Below, piece by piece: positions 8,899-16,732 of a stretch of 53,839 nucleotides of DNA. Source of the stretch: SURF-13 sp038924245. GTDB lineage: Bacteria > Pseudomonadota > Gammaproteobacteria > SURF-13. The stretch lies in assembly GCA_038924245.1 (NCBI GenBank), contig JBCKVB010000005.1, forward strand, positions 1 to 53,839, in the 5' to 3' direction. The number at the start of each line of letters is the position of its first letter. The first letter of the stretch is position 1. A model generated the notes under the pieces. That model did not search any database and was not told the origin of the DNA. It worked only from the letters and a program-made list of their open reading frames with translations. Both the position numbers and the translations under genes were made by a program.

Positions 8899-9582
8899 GT
8901 GATTGGTATCCTCGGCGGCAGTTTCGACCCCGTCCACTGTGGTCACTTGCGGCTGGCGCTGGAGGCGCGGCAGGAGTTGAAGCTGGACGAAGTGCGCCTG
9001 ATTCCGTGCGGGATACCGCCGCACCGCGCGCCGCCGCGGGCGAGCGCGGAGCAGCGCCTCGCCATGCTGAGCGCGGCAACGCAGGGCGAACCGGGTTTGC
9101 GCGTGGATGACCGTGAAATCATCCGCCCCGGGCCGTCCTATACCGTGGATACGCTGGCATCGCTGCGCACGGAATTTCCTGATACCCCGCTGTGCCTGAT
9201 TCTCGGACTGGACGCCTTTCTTGGGTTGCCTACCTGGCGCCGCTGGCGCGAATTGCTGGACTTCGCGCACATCGCCGTGGCGCACCGCCCCGGATGGTCG
9301 CTCCCGGCTTCCTGCCTCCCGCGACATTGGCACATCCCTGTACGGCAGGAAATGAACATTGCGGGCGAGATGGAGCAGCTCCTCGCCAGATACCGCGTAG
9401 CGGATGCATCCGAGTTGCGCGCGCACAAGGGAGGCCGGATCGTGCTCTGGGCCATGCCCGCGTTGGATATCTCTTCCTCGCGCATCCGCGCCCTGATCGC
9501 GCAAGCGAAAAGCGTGCGTTACATAGTGCCGGACGCAGTCCGTGAAATAATCCGCACCCAACATATTTACAGTTCCACCTAA
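8899..9582 (+). CDS. nadD: Nicotinate-mononucleotide adenylyltransferase
   Basis: NadD makes deamido-NAD from nicotinate mononucleotide and ATP. The nucleotidyltransferase signature IGILGGSFDPVHCGHLRLALEA sits at the N-terminus, and the ISSSRIRALI motif near the C-terminus. I choose GTG 8899 as start (227 residues), because the longer open frame from TTG 8854 would only translate heptamer repeat sequence. Residues about 134-152 (WSLPASCLPRHWHIPV) come from a copy of the dispersed palindromic repeat inserted in a variable surface region between the conserved AHRPG and the C-terminal domain. The motifs needed for catalysis are intact. Confidence 0.94.
   Translation: MIGILGGSFDPVHCGHLRLALEARQELKLDEVRLIPCGIPPHRAPPRASAEQRLAMLSAATQGEPGLRVDDREIIRPGPSYTVDTLASLRTEFPDTPLCLILGLDAFLGLPTWRRWRELLDFAHIAVAHRPGWSLPASCLPRHWHIPVRQEMNIAGEMEQLLARYRVADASELRAHKGGRIVLWAMPALDISSSRIRALIAQAKSVRYIVPDAVREIIRTQHIYSST
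9296..9350 (-). repeat. Dispersed in-gene palindromic repeat, copy 1 (short form, in nadD)
   Basis: This copy shares the GGTCGCTCCCGGC and CTGCCTCCCGCGACA blocks with the other copies and ends like the coaE copy (TGGCACATCC). It keeps the nadD frame and is read as SLPASCLPRH, the frame also used in the exonuclease copy at 32961. Confidence 0.85.
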
Positions 9583-9595
9583 CCAGGCAGAATTC

Positions 9596-10078
9596 ATGCA
9601 ATTAAATCATTTGAAAAAACTCGTCACTGACACGCTGGACGACAGAAAGGCGCTCGACATCAAGGTGCTCGACGTGCGCGGAATTTCCGACGTCACCGAC
9701 CTGTTCGTGATCGCCAGCGGCACCTCCAGCCGTCACGTCAAGTCGCTGGCCGCCGCGGTCGGGGAGCAGGCCAAGCAAAAAGGCTGCCGGCCTTTGGGCA
9801 TGGAAGGCGAGCGCGAGGGCGAGTGGGTATTGATAGACCTGGGCGACGTGGTGGTGCACGTCATGCTGCCGGAGACGCGCGATTTTTATAACCTGGAAAA
9901 ACTGTGGAGCGATGCGCGGCAAGTGATGATAAAAGCCACCAAGCCCAAGCCCGCGCAACCCGCCGCACATAGTAAAGCGGCGCGCGCCGAGACCAGGGCA
10001 AAGCCCAAACCCAAGACCCGACCCAAGGCCAAGACCCAGCCCAAGACCCAGCCACGGGCAAAATCGAAAAGGAGTTAA
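9596..10078 (+). CDS. rsfS: Ribosomal silencing factor RsfS
   Basis: RsfS (YbeB, Iojap family) binds ribosomal protein uL14 and blocks subunit joining during starvation. The first 110 residues are the conserved domain (DRKALDIKVLDVRGISDVTDLFVIASGTSSRHVKSLA and GDVVVHVMLPETRDFYNLEKLW). The last 45-50 residues form a basic Lys-Pro repeat tail (KPKPKTRPKAKTQPKTQP), absent from E. coli RsfS, which could bind RNA or be disordered. Start ATG 9596 lies 13 bases after nadD, and rlmH follows, as in the usual nadD-rsfS-rlmH operon. Confidence 0.96.
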   Translation: MQLNHLKKLVTDTLDDRKALDIKVLDVRGISDVTDLFVIASGTSSRHVKSLAAAVGEQAKQKGCRPLGMEGEREGEWVLIDLGDVVVHVMLPETRDFYNLEKLWSDARQVMIKATKPKPAQPAAHSKAARAETRAKPKPKTRPKAKTQPKTQPRAKSKRS

Positions 10079-10081
10079 GCG

Positions 10082-10549
10082 CTGCGCATTCACCTTGTCG
10101 CCGTGGGGGAGCGCATGCCCGGCTGGGTCAAAACGGGTTACCAGGAATACGCCAGGCGTTTGCCGCCGGAGTGCCGTTTAAATCTGATTGAAATTGCGCC
10201 CGGCAAGCGCGGCAAGAATGCCGACATCGCACGCGCGGTGCAGGACGAAGGCGAACGCATGCTGGCGGCTACCCCCAAGGATACGCATGTTGTCGCGCTC
10301 GACGTACACGGTACGCAATGGAGTACCGCGCAATTATCCGCGCAACTCCAGAGCTGGCTGCAAGGCGGGCGGGATGTCGCGCTGCTCATCGGCGGGCCGG
10401 AGGGCTTGGCCGAGCCTTGCCTCACGCGCGCAGCGGTCAAGTGGTCGCTATCGCCATTAACCCTCCCGCACGCGCTGGTGCGCGTGGCGGCGGCTGAGCA
10501 GCTGTATCGCGCCTGGAGTATACTGAAAAATCATCCGTATCACCGTTAA
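10082..10549 (+). CDS. rlmH: 23S rRNA pseudouridine-1915 N3-methyltransferase RlmH, CTG start
   Basis: RlmH is a SPOUT methyltransferase that modifies pseudouridine 1915 in helix 69 of 23S rRNA. The family signatures are LLIGGPEGL and SLSPLTLPHALVRV, and the end YRAWSILKNHPYHR is nearly invariant. The first ATG/GTG-type start (GTG 10103) would remove the conserved first strand IHLVAVG. A CTG at 10082 lies 7 bases after GGAG (10071-10074) and gives exactly 155 residues, the length of E. coli RlmH. I infer a CTG start. Homodimer formation and a C-terminal trefoil knot are known for the family. Confidence 0.93.
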   Translation: MRIHLVAVGERMPGWVKTGYQEYARRLPPECRLNLIEIAPGKRGKNADIARAVQDEGERMLAATPKDTHVVALDVHGTQWSTAQLSAQLQSWLQGGRDVALLIGGPEGLAEPCLTRAAVKWSLSPLTLPHALVRVAAAEQLYRAWSILKNHPYHR

Positions 10550-10584
10550 ACCACATCACCCAGGCCTCCGCATAGTCCACCACC

Positions 10585-12057
10585 ATGAGCCGCGAAATAC
10601 TCATGAACGTCACGCCGCGCGAAACGCGCGTGGCGCTGGTGGAAAACGGCGTGCTGCAGGATATTTTCATCGAGCGCGCGCGCAAACGCGGGCTGGTGGG
10701 CAATATTTACAAAGGACGCGTGAGCCGGGTGCTGCCCGGCATGCAGGCGGCGTTTGTGGATATCGGCCTGGAGCGCGCCGCGTTTTTGCACGCCGCCGAC
10801 GCGGTTCCCACCACCCCTGAACTGGATCCGGCGGCGGAGAAAAAGGCGCCGGAGACGATCACAGAGCTGCTGCGCGAAGGGCAGGAAATCGTGGTGCAGG
10901 TGATTAAAGATAGGCTCGGCAGCAAGGGCGCACGGCTTACCGCCCAGATCGCGGTGCCGTCGCGCTATCTGGTGTTCACGCCCGGCGCGCCGCATATCGG
11001 CGTGTCGCAAAAGATCGAGAGCGCCGAAGAGCGCCAGCGCCTCAAGGATGTGCTTGCCGCGCTAGGCCCGGCCGCGCTGGAAGGCGGCTATATCGTGCGC
11101 ACCCTGGCCGAGGGAGTGAGCGCGGAGGAGCTTGCCGCCGACCGCGAGTTCCTGCAAAAGCTATGGGCCTCCATCGCCGAGCGCGCCGGGACGGAACCCG
11201 CGCCGCACCTGCTGTACGAAGACCTGCCGCTGGTACTGCGCGCGATGCGTGATCTGGTGGGGATGGAAATCGAGCAGGTGCGTATAGACTCGCGCGAGAC
11301 CTACCAGCGCGTGCTCGACTTTTCCGGGAAGTTCACGCCGGAGCTGATAGCGCGCATCGAACACTATCCCGGCGAGCGTCCGATCTTCGATCTGTACGGC
11401 GTGGAGGACGAGATTCAGAAGGCCCTGGAGCGGCGCGTGCAGCTCAAGTCCGGCGGTTATCTGGTGCTGGACCAGACCGAGGCCATGACCACGATAGACG
11501 TGAATACCGGCGCCTTCGTCGGACACCGCAATCTTGAGGAGACCATTTTCAAGACCAATCTGGAGGCGGCGCAGGCCATCGCACGCCAACTGCGCTTGCG
11601 CAATCTGGGCGGCATCATCATCCTGGATTTTATAGACATGGTGGACGCGGAGCACCGCCGGCAGGTGCTGCGCGCCCTGGAAAAGGCACTGGAACGCGAC
11701 CGCGTGCGCACCCATATCAGCGGTGTGTCGGCGCTGGGGTTGGTGGAGATGACGCGCAAGCGCACGCGCGAGAGTCTGGGGCATGTGTTGTGTGAGCCGT
11801 GCCCGGTGTGCAAGGGGCGTGGTGAACTGAAGAGCGTCGAGACCGTGTGTTACGAAATCTTCCGCGAAATCTTCCGCGCCGCGCGCCAGTTCGAGGTGCA
11901 GCGCTTTCTGGTGCTCGCCTCACAGGAGGTGGTGGACTTGCTGCTGGATGAGGAGTCCGCCAGCCTGGCGGAGCTGGAGGAATTCATCGGCAAACCGATC
12001 AAATTCCAGGCCGAGTCGCAATACTCCCAGGAACAATATGACGTGGTGCTGACCTGA
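10585..12057 (+). CDS. rng: Ribonuclease G
   Basis: RNase G is a 5'-end-dependent endoribonuclease of the RNase E family that matures the 16S rRNA 5' end. The 490-residue protein has an S1 domain (about residues 35-125), the DNase I-like catalytic region with DVNTGAFVGHRNLEETIFKTN and IIILDFIDMVD, and the zinc-link cysteines in CEPCPVCKGRG. The length matches E. coli Rng (489). In enteric bacteria maf precedes rng; here maf is missing and rng follows rlmH directly. yhdP follows after about 10-19 bases, as in E. coli. Confidence 0.97.
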   Translation: MSREILMNVTPRETRVALVENGVLQDIFIERARKRGLVGNIYKGRVSRVLPGMQAAFVDIGLERAAFLHAADAVPTTPELDPAAEKKAPETITELLREGQEIVVQVIKDRLGSKGARLTAQIAVPSRYLVFTPGAPHIGVSQKIESAEERQRLKDVLAALGPAALEGGYIVRTLAEGVSAEELAADREFLQKLWASIAERAGTEPAPHLLYEDLPLVLRAMRDLVGMEIEQVRIDSRETYQRVLDFSGKFTPELIARIEHYPGERPIFDLYGVEDEIQKALERRVQLKSGGYLVLDQTEAMTTIDVNTGAFVGHRNLEETIFKTNLEAAQAIARQLRLRNLGGIIILDFIDMVDAEHRRQVLRALEKALERDRVRTHISGVSALGLVEMTRKRTRESLGHVLCEPCPVCKGRGELKSVETVCYEIFREIFRAARQFEVQRFLVLASQEVVDLLLDEESASLAELEEFIGKPIKFQAESQYSQEQYDVVLT

Positions 12058-12076
12058 CCACTTAAGGATGCAAGAG

Positions 12077-14347
12077 ATGAGACACAAGCTGCGCGAGTGG
12101 GCGCAACGCGCCATGCGCCATGCGCCGTCGGCCTCACGCCACCTCGCGGGCACGTTATGGCTGACGTTCGCCGTGATGATTGTGCTCGCGGCGGCATTAT
12201 TCGCCGCCGCGAGCGTCTTGTTGCCCATGGCGGGCGAAATGCGCGCGGAGCTGGAGTTGCGCGCCAGCCGCGCGGCCGGGCAGCCGGTCAAGATCGGCAA
12301 GCTGTACGCCGACTGGTCATGGCGCGGCCCGGAGGTGCACCTGCGGGAGGTGCAGGTGCTGGACAAAAACGCCACGCGCACGGTGCTGCGCTTCGGCGGC
12401 GCGCGCATGAACGTCAATGTACTAGCCTACCTGCGCGAGCGGCGTCTGGAGGTGAGCCAGCTCACCCTTTCCGGCGCCGCGTTGGTGCTGATGCGCCGCG
12501 CCGACGGCTCCATCTGGATCGAGGGCGTGGAGAATGACGACGGCCGCCTTTTCCAGCAATGGTTGACGCAACAAGGCTATCTCGCCCTGGAGGACAGTGC
12601 AATTGACTGGATGGACGAAGTCAGCGGCGGCGTACGGCGCTTTACCGATGTCAATCTGCGTTTGCGCAGCGACGGCAAACGCCATCAGGTGAGCGTGAGT
12701 CTGGGGCCGCGCGCGGGGTTGAAACAAAATCTGCGGGTGCTGGTGGATGCGAGCGGAGACCTTACCCTGCCCGGCAGCCTGAGCGGTCAATTCCATGTGA
12801 CGGGCAATGGCATTGAGACCGCGCAATGGCTCAAGCATCTGGCCGGGTTTGAGCTGAAGAGCGGCCGGGCGGATATGGAACTGTGGGGCGAGTGGCGGGG
12901 CGAGCAGTTGAATGCGCTGCAAGGCGAGGTGGAGGCGCATGATCTGCGCCTGGCCGGACACGCGGAAGCCGCCGATCTGGCGATCAGCCGCGCAGGCGGG
13001 GAGCTGCGCTGGCAGCGCACCGCGCAGGGCTGGGACCTGGCGTTGCGGCGTTTTGTCGTGGTGCGCGACGGTGTCGCCAGCGCGCCGGCTTCGTTACGTG
13101 TGCTGCGTACGGCGGACGCCGTGGACGGTCAGTTCAGCCTGCTGCGCCTGGAAGATGTCAGCAGCGCGCTGCTGGTCAACCGCGCGGCGGATGCCAAGCT
13201 CAAGGAGTGGCTGCGCGGCGCAGAGGCGCACGGGCAGTTGCACGACGCGCGCGTGCATTTTAGTCGCCCCCAGCATCCTGCCCGTCTCTCCCGTGCTGTA
13301 CAGGGACGTACGAATGTCGCGGGAGGCAGGACGCCGGAAGCGACCGACACTAGTGCGTCCCTGCACGTCGCCGGCGCCGATCCGTTCGCGCCCGATGCGC
13401 GCTGGTATATCCACACCCGGTTCCGCAACCTGCGCACCTCGCCCTGGCAGTCCGTACCCGGGGTACAGGTGGCAAGCGGCGCGCTGCGGGGCGATCACAC
13501 CGCAGGCGCCCTGCTGTTGCAGGGTGTGCCGCTACGTCTGGATTTTGGCGCGGAGTTGCGCGCGCCACTTGCCTTCGATAGCGCGCGCGGCTGCGTCACC
13601 TGGCGCCAGGGCGCGCAGGGCTGGACGCTGGACAGCGACGAACTGGCGCTGAAAAATTCGGACTTCGATCTGCATCTTCGCGCCGGATTGGAATGGACGC
13701 GCGGCGAGCGTACGCCGCTGGTCAATCTGCGGGCGCAACTGCGGCGCGTCAATATCGCGGCGGTCAGAAAATATCTGCCAGCGCAACGCCTCAGCCCCAA
13801 GGCGTTGCGCTGGCTGGATCAGGCCTTGGTGAGTGGACAGATCGGCAACGTCGCGCTGCTGCTGCGCGGGCGTTTGGATGAGTTTCCGTTCGATGCCCAC
13901 AACGGCAGTTTCGAGGTGCGCGCGAGCGTGAACGATATGGTGTTCGCCTATGCACCCGGCTGGCCCTGGCTGGGTGAGACGGAGGCGGAAGTCGTGTTGC
14001 GCAACCGCGGTTTACAGATTGACGTGGCGAGCGCGAAGATTTTTAATGCGCAGGTGGTGGAGGCGCGCGCGCTGATACCGGACCTGTTCATGCGCGAACC
14101 GCAACTCACGCTACAGGGCAAGGTGCGCGGCCCAACGCCGGACGTGTTGCGTCTGCTCAAGGAGAGCCCGCTCAATAAGCGTCTCGGCCCCTATCTCGCG
14201 GACCTGAGCGCCACGGGGCAGAGCCTGTTGAATCTGGACATGCTGATTCCGATCTCGCCTGAGCCAAACCGCGTGCGGGGTACGCTGGAGTTGCGGGACA
14301 GCGTGCTGCGTATCGCGCGGGAGCTAGCCCCCCCCCATCGAGCTTAA
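12077..14347 (+). CDS. yhdP: YhdP-like AsmA-family protein, N-terminal part (frameshifted)
   Basis: This is the first half of a large YhdP protein, an inner-membrane-anchored, periplasm-spanning AsmA-like protein linked in E. coli to phospholipid transport to the outer membrane. One N-terminal membrane segment (LAGTLWLTFAVMIVLAAALF) is followed by repetitive beta sequence (DUF3971-like). ATG 12077 has AAGG at a better spacing than ATG 12068. The frame ends at 14347 because of a run of nine C (14328-14336). With eight C the protein would continue as ELAPPIELNAINGTINF into the next frame. It carries one in-frame copy of the palindromic repeat (13262-13370), read as RAVQGRTNVAGGRTPEATD. Confidence 0.85.
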   Translation: MRHKLREWAQRAMRHAPSASRHLAGTLWLTFAVMIVLAAALFAAASVLLPMAGEMRAELELRASRAAGQPVKIGKLYADWSWRGPEVHLREVQVLDKNATRTVLRFGGARMNVNVLAYLRERRLEVSQLTLSGAALVLMRRADGSIWIEGVENDDGRLFQQWLTQQGYLALEDSAIDWMDEVSGGVRRFTDVNLRLRSDGKRHQVSVSLGPRAGLKQNLRVLVDASGDLTLPGSLSGQFHVTGNGIETAQWLKHLAGFELKSGRADMELWGEWRGEQLNALQGEVEAHDLRLAGHAEAADLAISRAGGELRWQRTAQGWDLALRRFVVVRDGVASAPASLRVLRTADAVDGQFSLLRLEDVSSALLVNRAADAKLKEWLRGAEAHGQLHDARVHFSRPQHPARLSRAVQGRTNVAGGRTPEATDTSASLHVAGADPFAPDARWYIHTRFRNLRTSPWQSVPGVQVASGALRGDHTAGALLLQGVPLRLDFGAELRAPLAFDSARGCVTWRQGAQGWTLDSDELALKNSDFDLHLRAGLEWTRGERTPLVNLRAQLRRVNIAAVRKYLPAQRLSPKALRWLDQALVSGQIGNVALLLRGRLDEFPFDAHNGSFEVRASVNDMVFAYAPGWPWLGETEAEVVLRNRGLQIDVASAKIFNAQVVEARALIPDLFMREPQLTLQGKVRGPTPDVLRLLKESPLNKRLGPYLADLSATGQSLLNLDMLIPISPEPNRVRGTLELRDSVLRIARELAPPHRA
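13262..13370 (+). repeat. Dispersed in-gene palindromic repeat, copy 2 (full form, in yhdP)
   Basis: This is a full stem-loop form of about 109 bp. The left arm is a degenerate GTCGCCCCCAGCATCCTGCC and the right arm GGCAGGACGCCGGAAGCGAC, around a TACAGGGACGTA centre. The centre is identical to the intergenic copy at 47441-47531. An extra ACTAGTGCGTCCCTGCACGTCG module follows on the right. It is in frame in yhdP with no stop. Confidence 0.88.
14328..14336 (+). other. Nine-C homopolymer at the yhdP frameshift
   Basis: The run of nine C is the exact point where the yhdP frame breaks; removing one C restores the frame. Candidates are slipped-strand phase variation, a real disabling mutation or a sequencing error in a homopolymer. 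The sequence alone cannot decide. Confidence 0.85.
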
Positions 14348-16238
14348 CGCCATTAACGGCACGATCAATTTTACCGAGGGCATGACGCTCAGCGGGCGCA
14401 ACATTGCCGTGAGTCTGGGCGGTCTGCAAGGACAGTTGGACATAGGCACGGAAGGCGCCCCCGGAGCGCCACGCGCCACGCTGGTCGAGCTGCGCACCCG
14501 CGCCACCCCGGCGCAGCTCATCAAACAACTGAACGCGCTGGCGCCGAACGTCAAGGCGGACTGGTTCAAAGGCCTGGAAGGCGAGACCGATTGGGTCGCC
14601 GGATTGCGCCTGTCCGAGAATGAGGGGCAAAAGATGCAGGCCACGCTGATGCTCAGCTCCTCGCTGCGCGGGGTGACGGTGCGGCTACCGGCGCCGCTCG
14701 CCAAACCGGCGGAGGAACCACTCGCGCTGCGTTTCGCCATGGACTTGGGCAAGGCGCGGGAGCGGCGCTTCACGCTGCGCTACGGCGAACGCTGGAATGG
14801 AATTTTTGAGATGACGGACGACGTGCAGGGACGCACGAGTGTCGCGGGAGGCGGGACGCCGGGAGCGGCGGGCAAGCAGGGCTGGAGCATCAAGCGCGGC
14901 GAACTGCGTCTGGGCGGCGCCGATGCGCTGTTGCCCGCGCAGGGCCTGCGCGTCAGCGGCGAGGCCGCACACCTGGCGCTCGACCTCGACGGGTGGCGGG
15001 AGTTTTTCGACGTGCAGGGACGCACTAGTGTCGCGGGAGGCACGACTCCAGGGATGGAGGAGGTAGAATCGCGTCGGGAACAGCGATCGAGGATGCCGGG
15101 AGCGACAACCCGGACGCCGGGCGGCACGCGTGGGGACAGCCCGTGGCGGCTGCTGGACAGCGTGGATGTGCGGCTCGGGGTGCTGGAGCTTGCCGAACGG
15201 CGCTTTAATAATCTCAGCCTGCGCGCGCAGCGCAAGGCGCAGGGATGGGATGCCGATCTCGACGGCGCCGAGATCGCGGGCCAGGTGCAGTGGGTGCAGG
15301 GTGCCGCGCCGAGTTTAACCATGACCCTGCAACGGCTGCATTTCGCCCAACAAAGCGGCGAGCGCAAATCGGAATTTGATCCGCGCAACTGGCCGGCGCT
15401 GCATGTCAGCAGTCAAAGCGTGAAATACGGCGATGTTGATCTGGGCGGCCTCACGCTGGAGGCATCCAAACAGCCGAACGGCCTGCGCATCGAAAAATTG
15501 CAGTTGAGCTCGCCTAATCTGCAAGTACAAGGCACAGGGGAGTGGACGGTGACGGGCGACACGCAACAGTCGCGCTTGAACGCCGGCGTGGACAGCGGCG
15601 ATTTCGGCAAGGCGCTGGTCCAGCTCGGTTATGCCGAAACCGTTGCGGGCGGCAAGGCGCGCGTGGAGGTGTCGGCGCGGTGGCCTGGCGCGCCGGGCGA
15701 TTTTACCCTGGCGCGCTTAAGCGGCACACTCACGCTCAACGCCAAGCAAGGACGTTTCCTGGACATCGAGCCGGGCGCGGCGGTGCGCGTGTTCGGCCTG
15801 CTCAGCTTGCAGGCCTTGCCGCGCCGCCTCACCCTCGATTTCCGCGATCTGTTCGGCAAGGGCTTCAGCTTCGACAAGATTGAAGGCACCTTCACGCTGG
15901 ATAACGGCGACGCCTATACCAATAATCTGGTCATGAATGGCCCCGCGGCGCGGATCAACGTTTCCGGGCGCACCGGCCTTGCCGCCAGGGATTACGATCA
16001 GATCGTCACCGTGACACCGGAAATCAGCGCGAGTCTGCCGCTGGCCGGGGCCTTGGGCGGTCCGGTCGGGATTGGCATCGGCACCGGCATCTACCTGTTT
16101 GAAAAGCTGTTCAAGCCGGGCATTGACGGTATCGCGCGCGTGCAATACACGGTGAAGGGTTCGTGGCAGGACCCGGTCATCGAGCCGCTCAAGTCCGGCG
16201 ACAAGACGCCGGATATACAGGCGGCGCCCGCCGGCTAA
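14337..16238 (+). CDS. yhdP: YhdP-like AsmA-family protein, C-terminal part
   Basis: This is the second half of the same gene, in the frame that follows the nine-C tract (first ATG at 14382 would give 618 residues). It ends with the AsmA_2-type C-terminal domain (FLDIEPGAAVRVFGLLSLQALPRRLTLDFRDLFGKGFSFDKIEGTF, then a VQYTVKGSWQDPVI strand). Joined, the two parts give about 1,390 residues against about 1,270 in E. coli; part of the excess is three repeat-derived insertions. The last 319 bases of the coding region recur at 23207-23526. In E. coli tldD follows yhdP; it is not here. Confidence 0.85.
   Translation: MELNAINGTINFTEGMTLSGRNIAVSLGGLQGQLDIGTEGAPGAPRATLVELRTRATPAQLIKQLNALAPNVKADWFKGLEGETDWVAGLRLSENEGQKMQATLMLSSSLRGVTVRLPAPLAKPAEEPLALRFAMDLGKARERRFTLRYGERWNGIFEMTDDVQGRTSVAGGGTPGAAGKQGWSIKRGELRLGGADALLPAQGLRVSGEAAHLALDLDGWREFFDVQGRTSVAGGTTPGMEEVESRREQRSRMPGATTRTPGGTRGDSPWRLLDSVDVRLGVLELAERRFNNLSLRAQRKAQGWDADLDGAEIAGQVQWVQGAAPSLTMTLQRLHFAQQSGERKSEFDPRNWPALHVSSQSVKYGDVDLGGLTLEASKQPNGLRIEKLQLSSPNLQVQGTGEWTVTGDTQQSRLNAGVDSGDFGKALVQLGYAETVAGGKARVEVSARWPGAPGDFTLARLSGTLTLNAKQGRFLDIEPGAAVRVFGLLSLQALPRRLTLDFRDLFGKGFSFDKIEGTFTLDNGDAYTNNLVMNGPAARINVSGRTGLAARDYDQIVTVTPEISASLPLAGALGGPVGIGIGTGIYLFEKLFKPGIDGIARVQYTVKGSWQDPVIEPLKSGDKTPDIQAAPAG
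14818..14869 (+). repeat. Dispersed in-gene palindromic repeat, copy 3 (short form, in yhdP)
   Basis: Short form read in frame as DVQGRTSVAGGGTPGA. The flanking DNA encodes ordinary yhdP sequence on both sides. Confidence 0.88.
15008..15107 (+). repeat. Dispersed in-gene palindromic repeat, copy 4 (long form, in yhdP)
   Basis: Long form read as DVQGRTSVAGGTTPGMEEV and then ESRREQRSRMPGAT. It contains the CTCCA/TGGAG inner hairpin and is nearly identical to copy 9 in purL (38230-38329). It lies only about 140 bases from copy 3. Confidence 0.9.
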
Positions 16239-16249
16239 AGGGTTGCGGC
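15919..16249 (+). repeat. 331-bp direct repeat, left copy (3' end of yhdP)
   Basis: This segment recurs at 23207-23537 with a constant offset of 7,288 bases and no difference that I could find. It covers the last 106 codons of yhdP and eleven bases past its stop. It forms the left edge of the accessory block. Confidence 0.95.
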
Positions 16250-16301
16250 AGTACATTCCAATCGAGGTATGAGTCTGAACGACGGGCGGCAAGGTATGAG
16301 T

Positions 16302-16538
16302 TCAGGCGGCATGTTTGGATCGACGATGGATGGATTGGAAGAGCTTGGTTCGTGCTTCGTTGAGCCTGCGGGCGGCTTCATTATCGCTTATCGCGGCGGC
16401 GATCGTGTCGAGTTGCCGGAAGGTCACGCCAGGCTTCAGAAAGTCCTTGGCCTTGGGCAATGATTTGAGTTTATCGTAGGGCGTCAGCCTATTTTTTAGC
16501 AGATAGCGCTTGCGGGTTTTGCCCTTGGGTGTGCTTAG
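16302..16538 (-). pseudogene. Transposase/integrase C-terminal remnant
   Basis: Read on the minus strand this gives about 79 residues ending at 16302, including RLTPYDKLKSLPKAKDFLKPG and DNEAARRLNEARTKLFQSIH. This matches my memory of the C-terminal tail of integrase-core transposases. An in-frame stop at 16539-16541 cuts it off from upstream sequence, and no catalytic DDE region is present, so it is a dead fragment. The rest of the 494-base gap (16239-16732) holds a terminator-like hairpin at 16685-16710 and nothing else that I recognise. The fragment is evidence that mobile DNA acted at the left edge of the accessory block. Confidence 0.5.
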
Positions 16539-16684
16539 TTACTTGTGTTCGTGTTGAAATGCGCCGCTCCACTCGGAGTCCTGGGGAAGCGATTCCAGCA
16601 GGTCCAGCCGTTCAGAGTGTGCCGCTGCGGCAAGGAACGGAACGGGGATTACGGTTACCGGCAGAGCCGGGCCGGGACGGGAGC

Positions 16685-16710
16685 CCGCCGGTCTGCCGGC
16701 GGTTTTATTT
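16685..16710 (+). terminator. Rho-independent terminator-like hairpin
   Basis: Perfect 7-bp arms CCGCCGG and CCGGCGG around TCTG are followed by TTTTATTT. The orientation would stop plus-strand transcription from yhdP before it opposes the minus-strand FecR gene. Confidence 0.6.
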
Positions 16711-16732
16711 CAGCAGGGGTGGCAGGTAAATA

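Noticed and set aside
16541..16720. Minus-strand frame continuing upstream of the transposase remnant (PVPFLAAAAHSERLDLLESL)
   Set aside because: It is separated by an in-frame stop, contains a terminator-like hairpin and matches nothing that I recognise, so it is not called as a gene.
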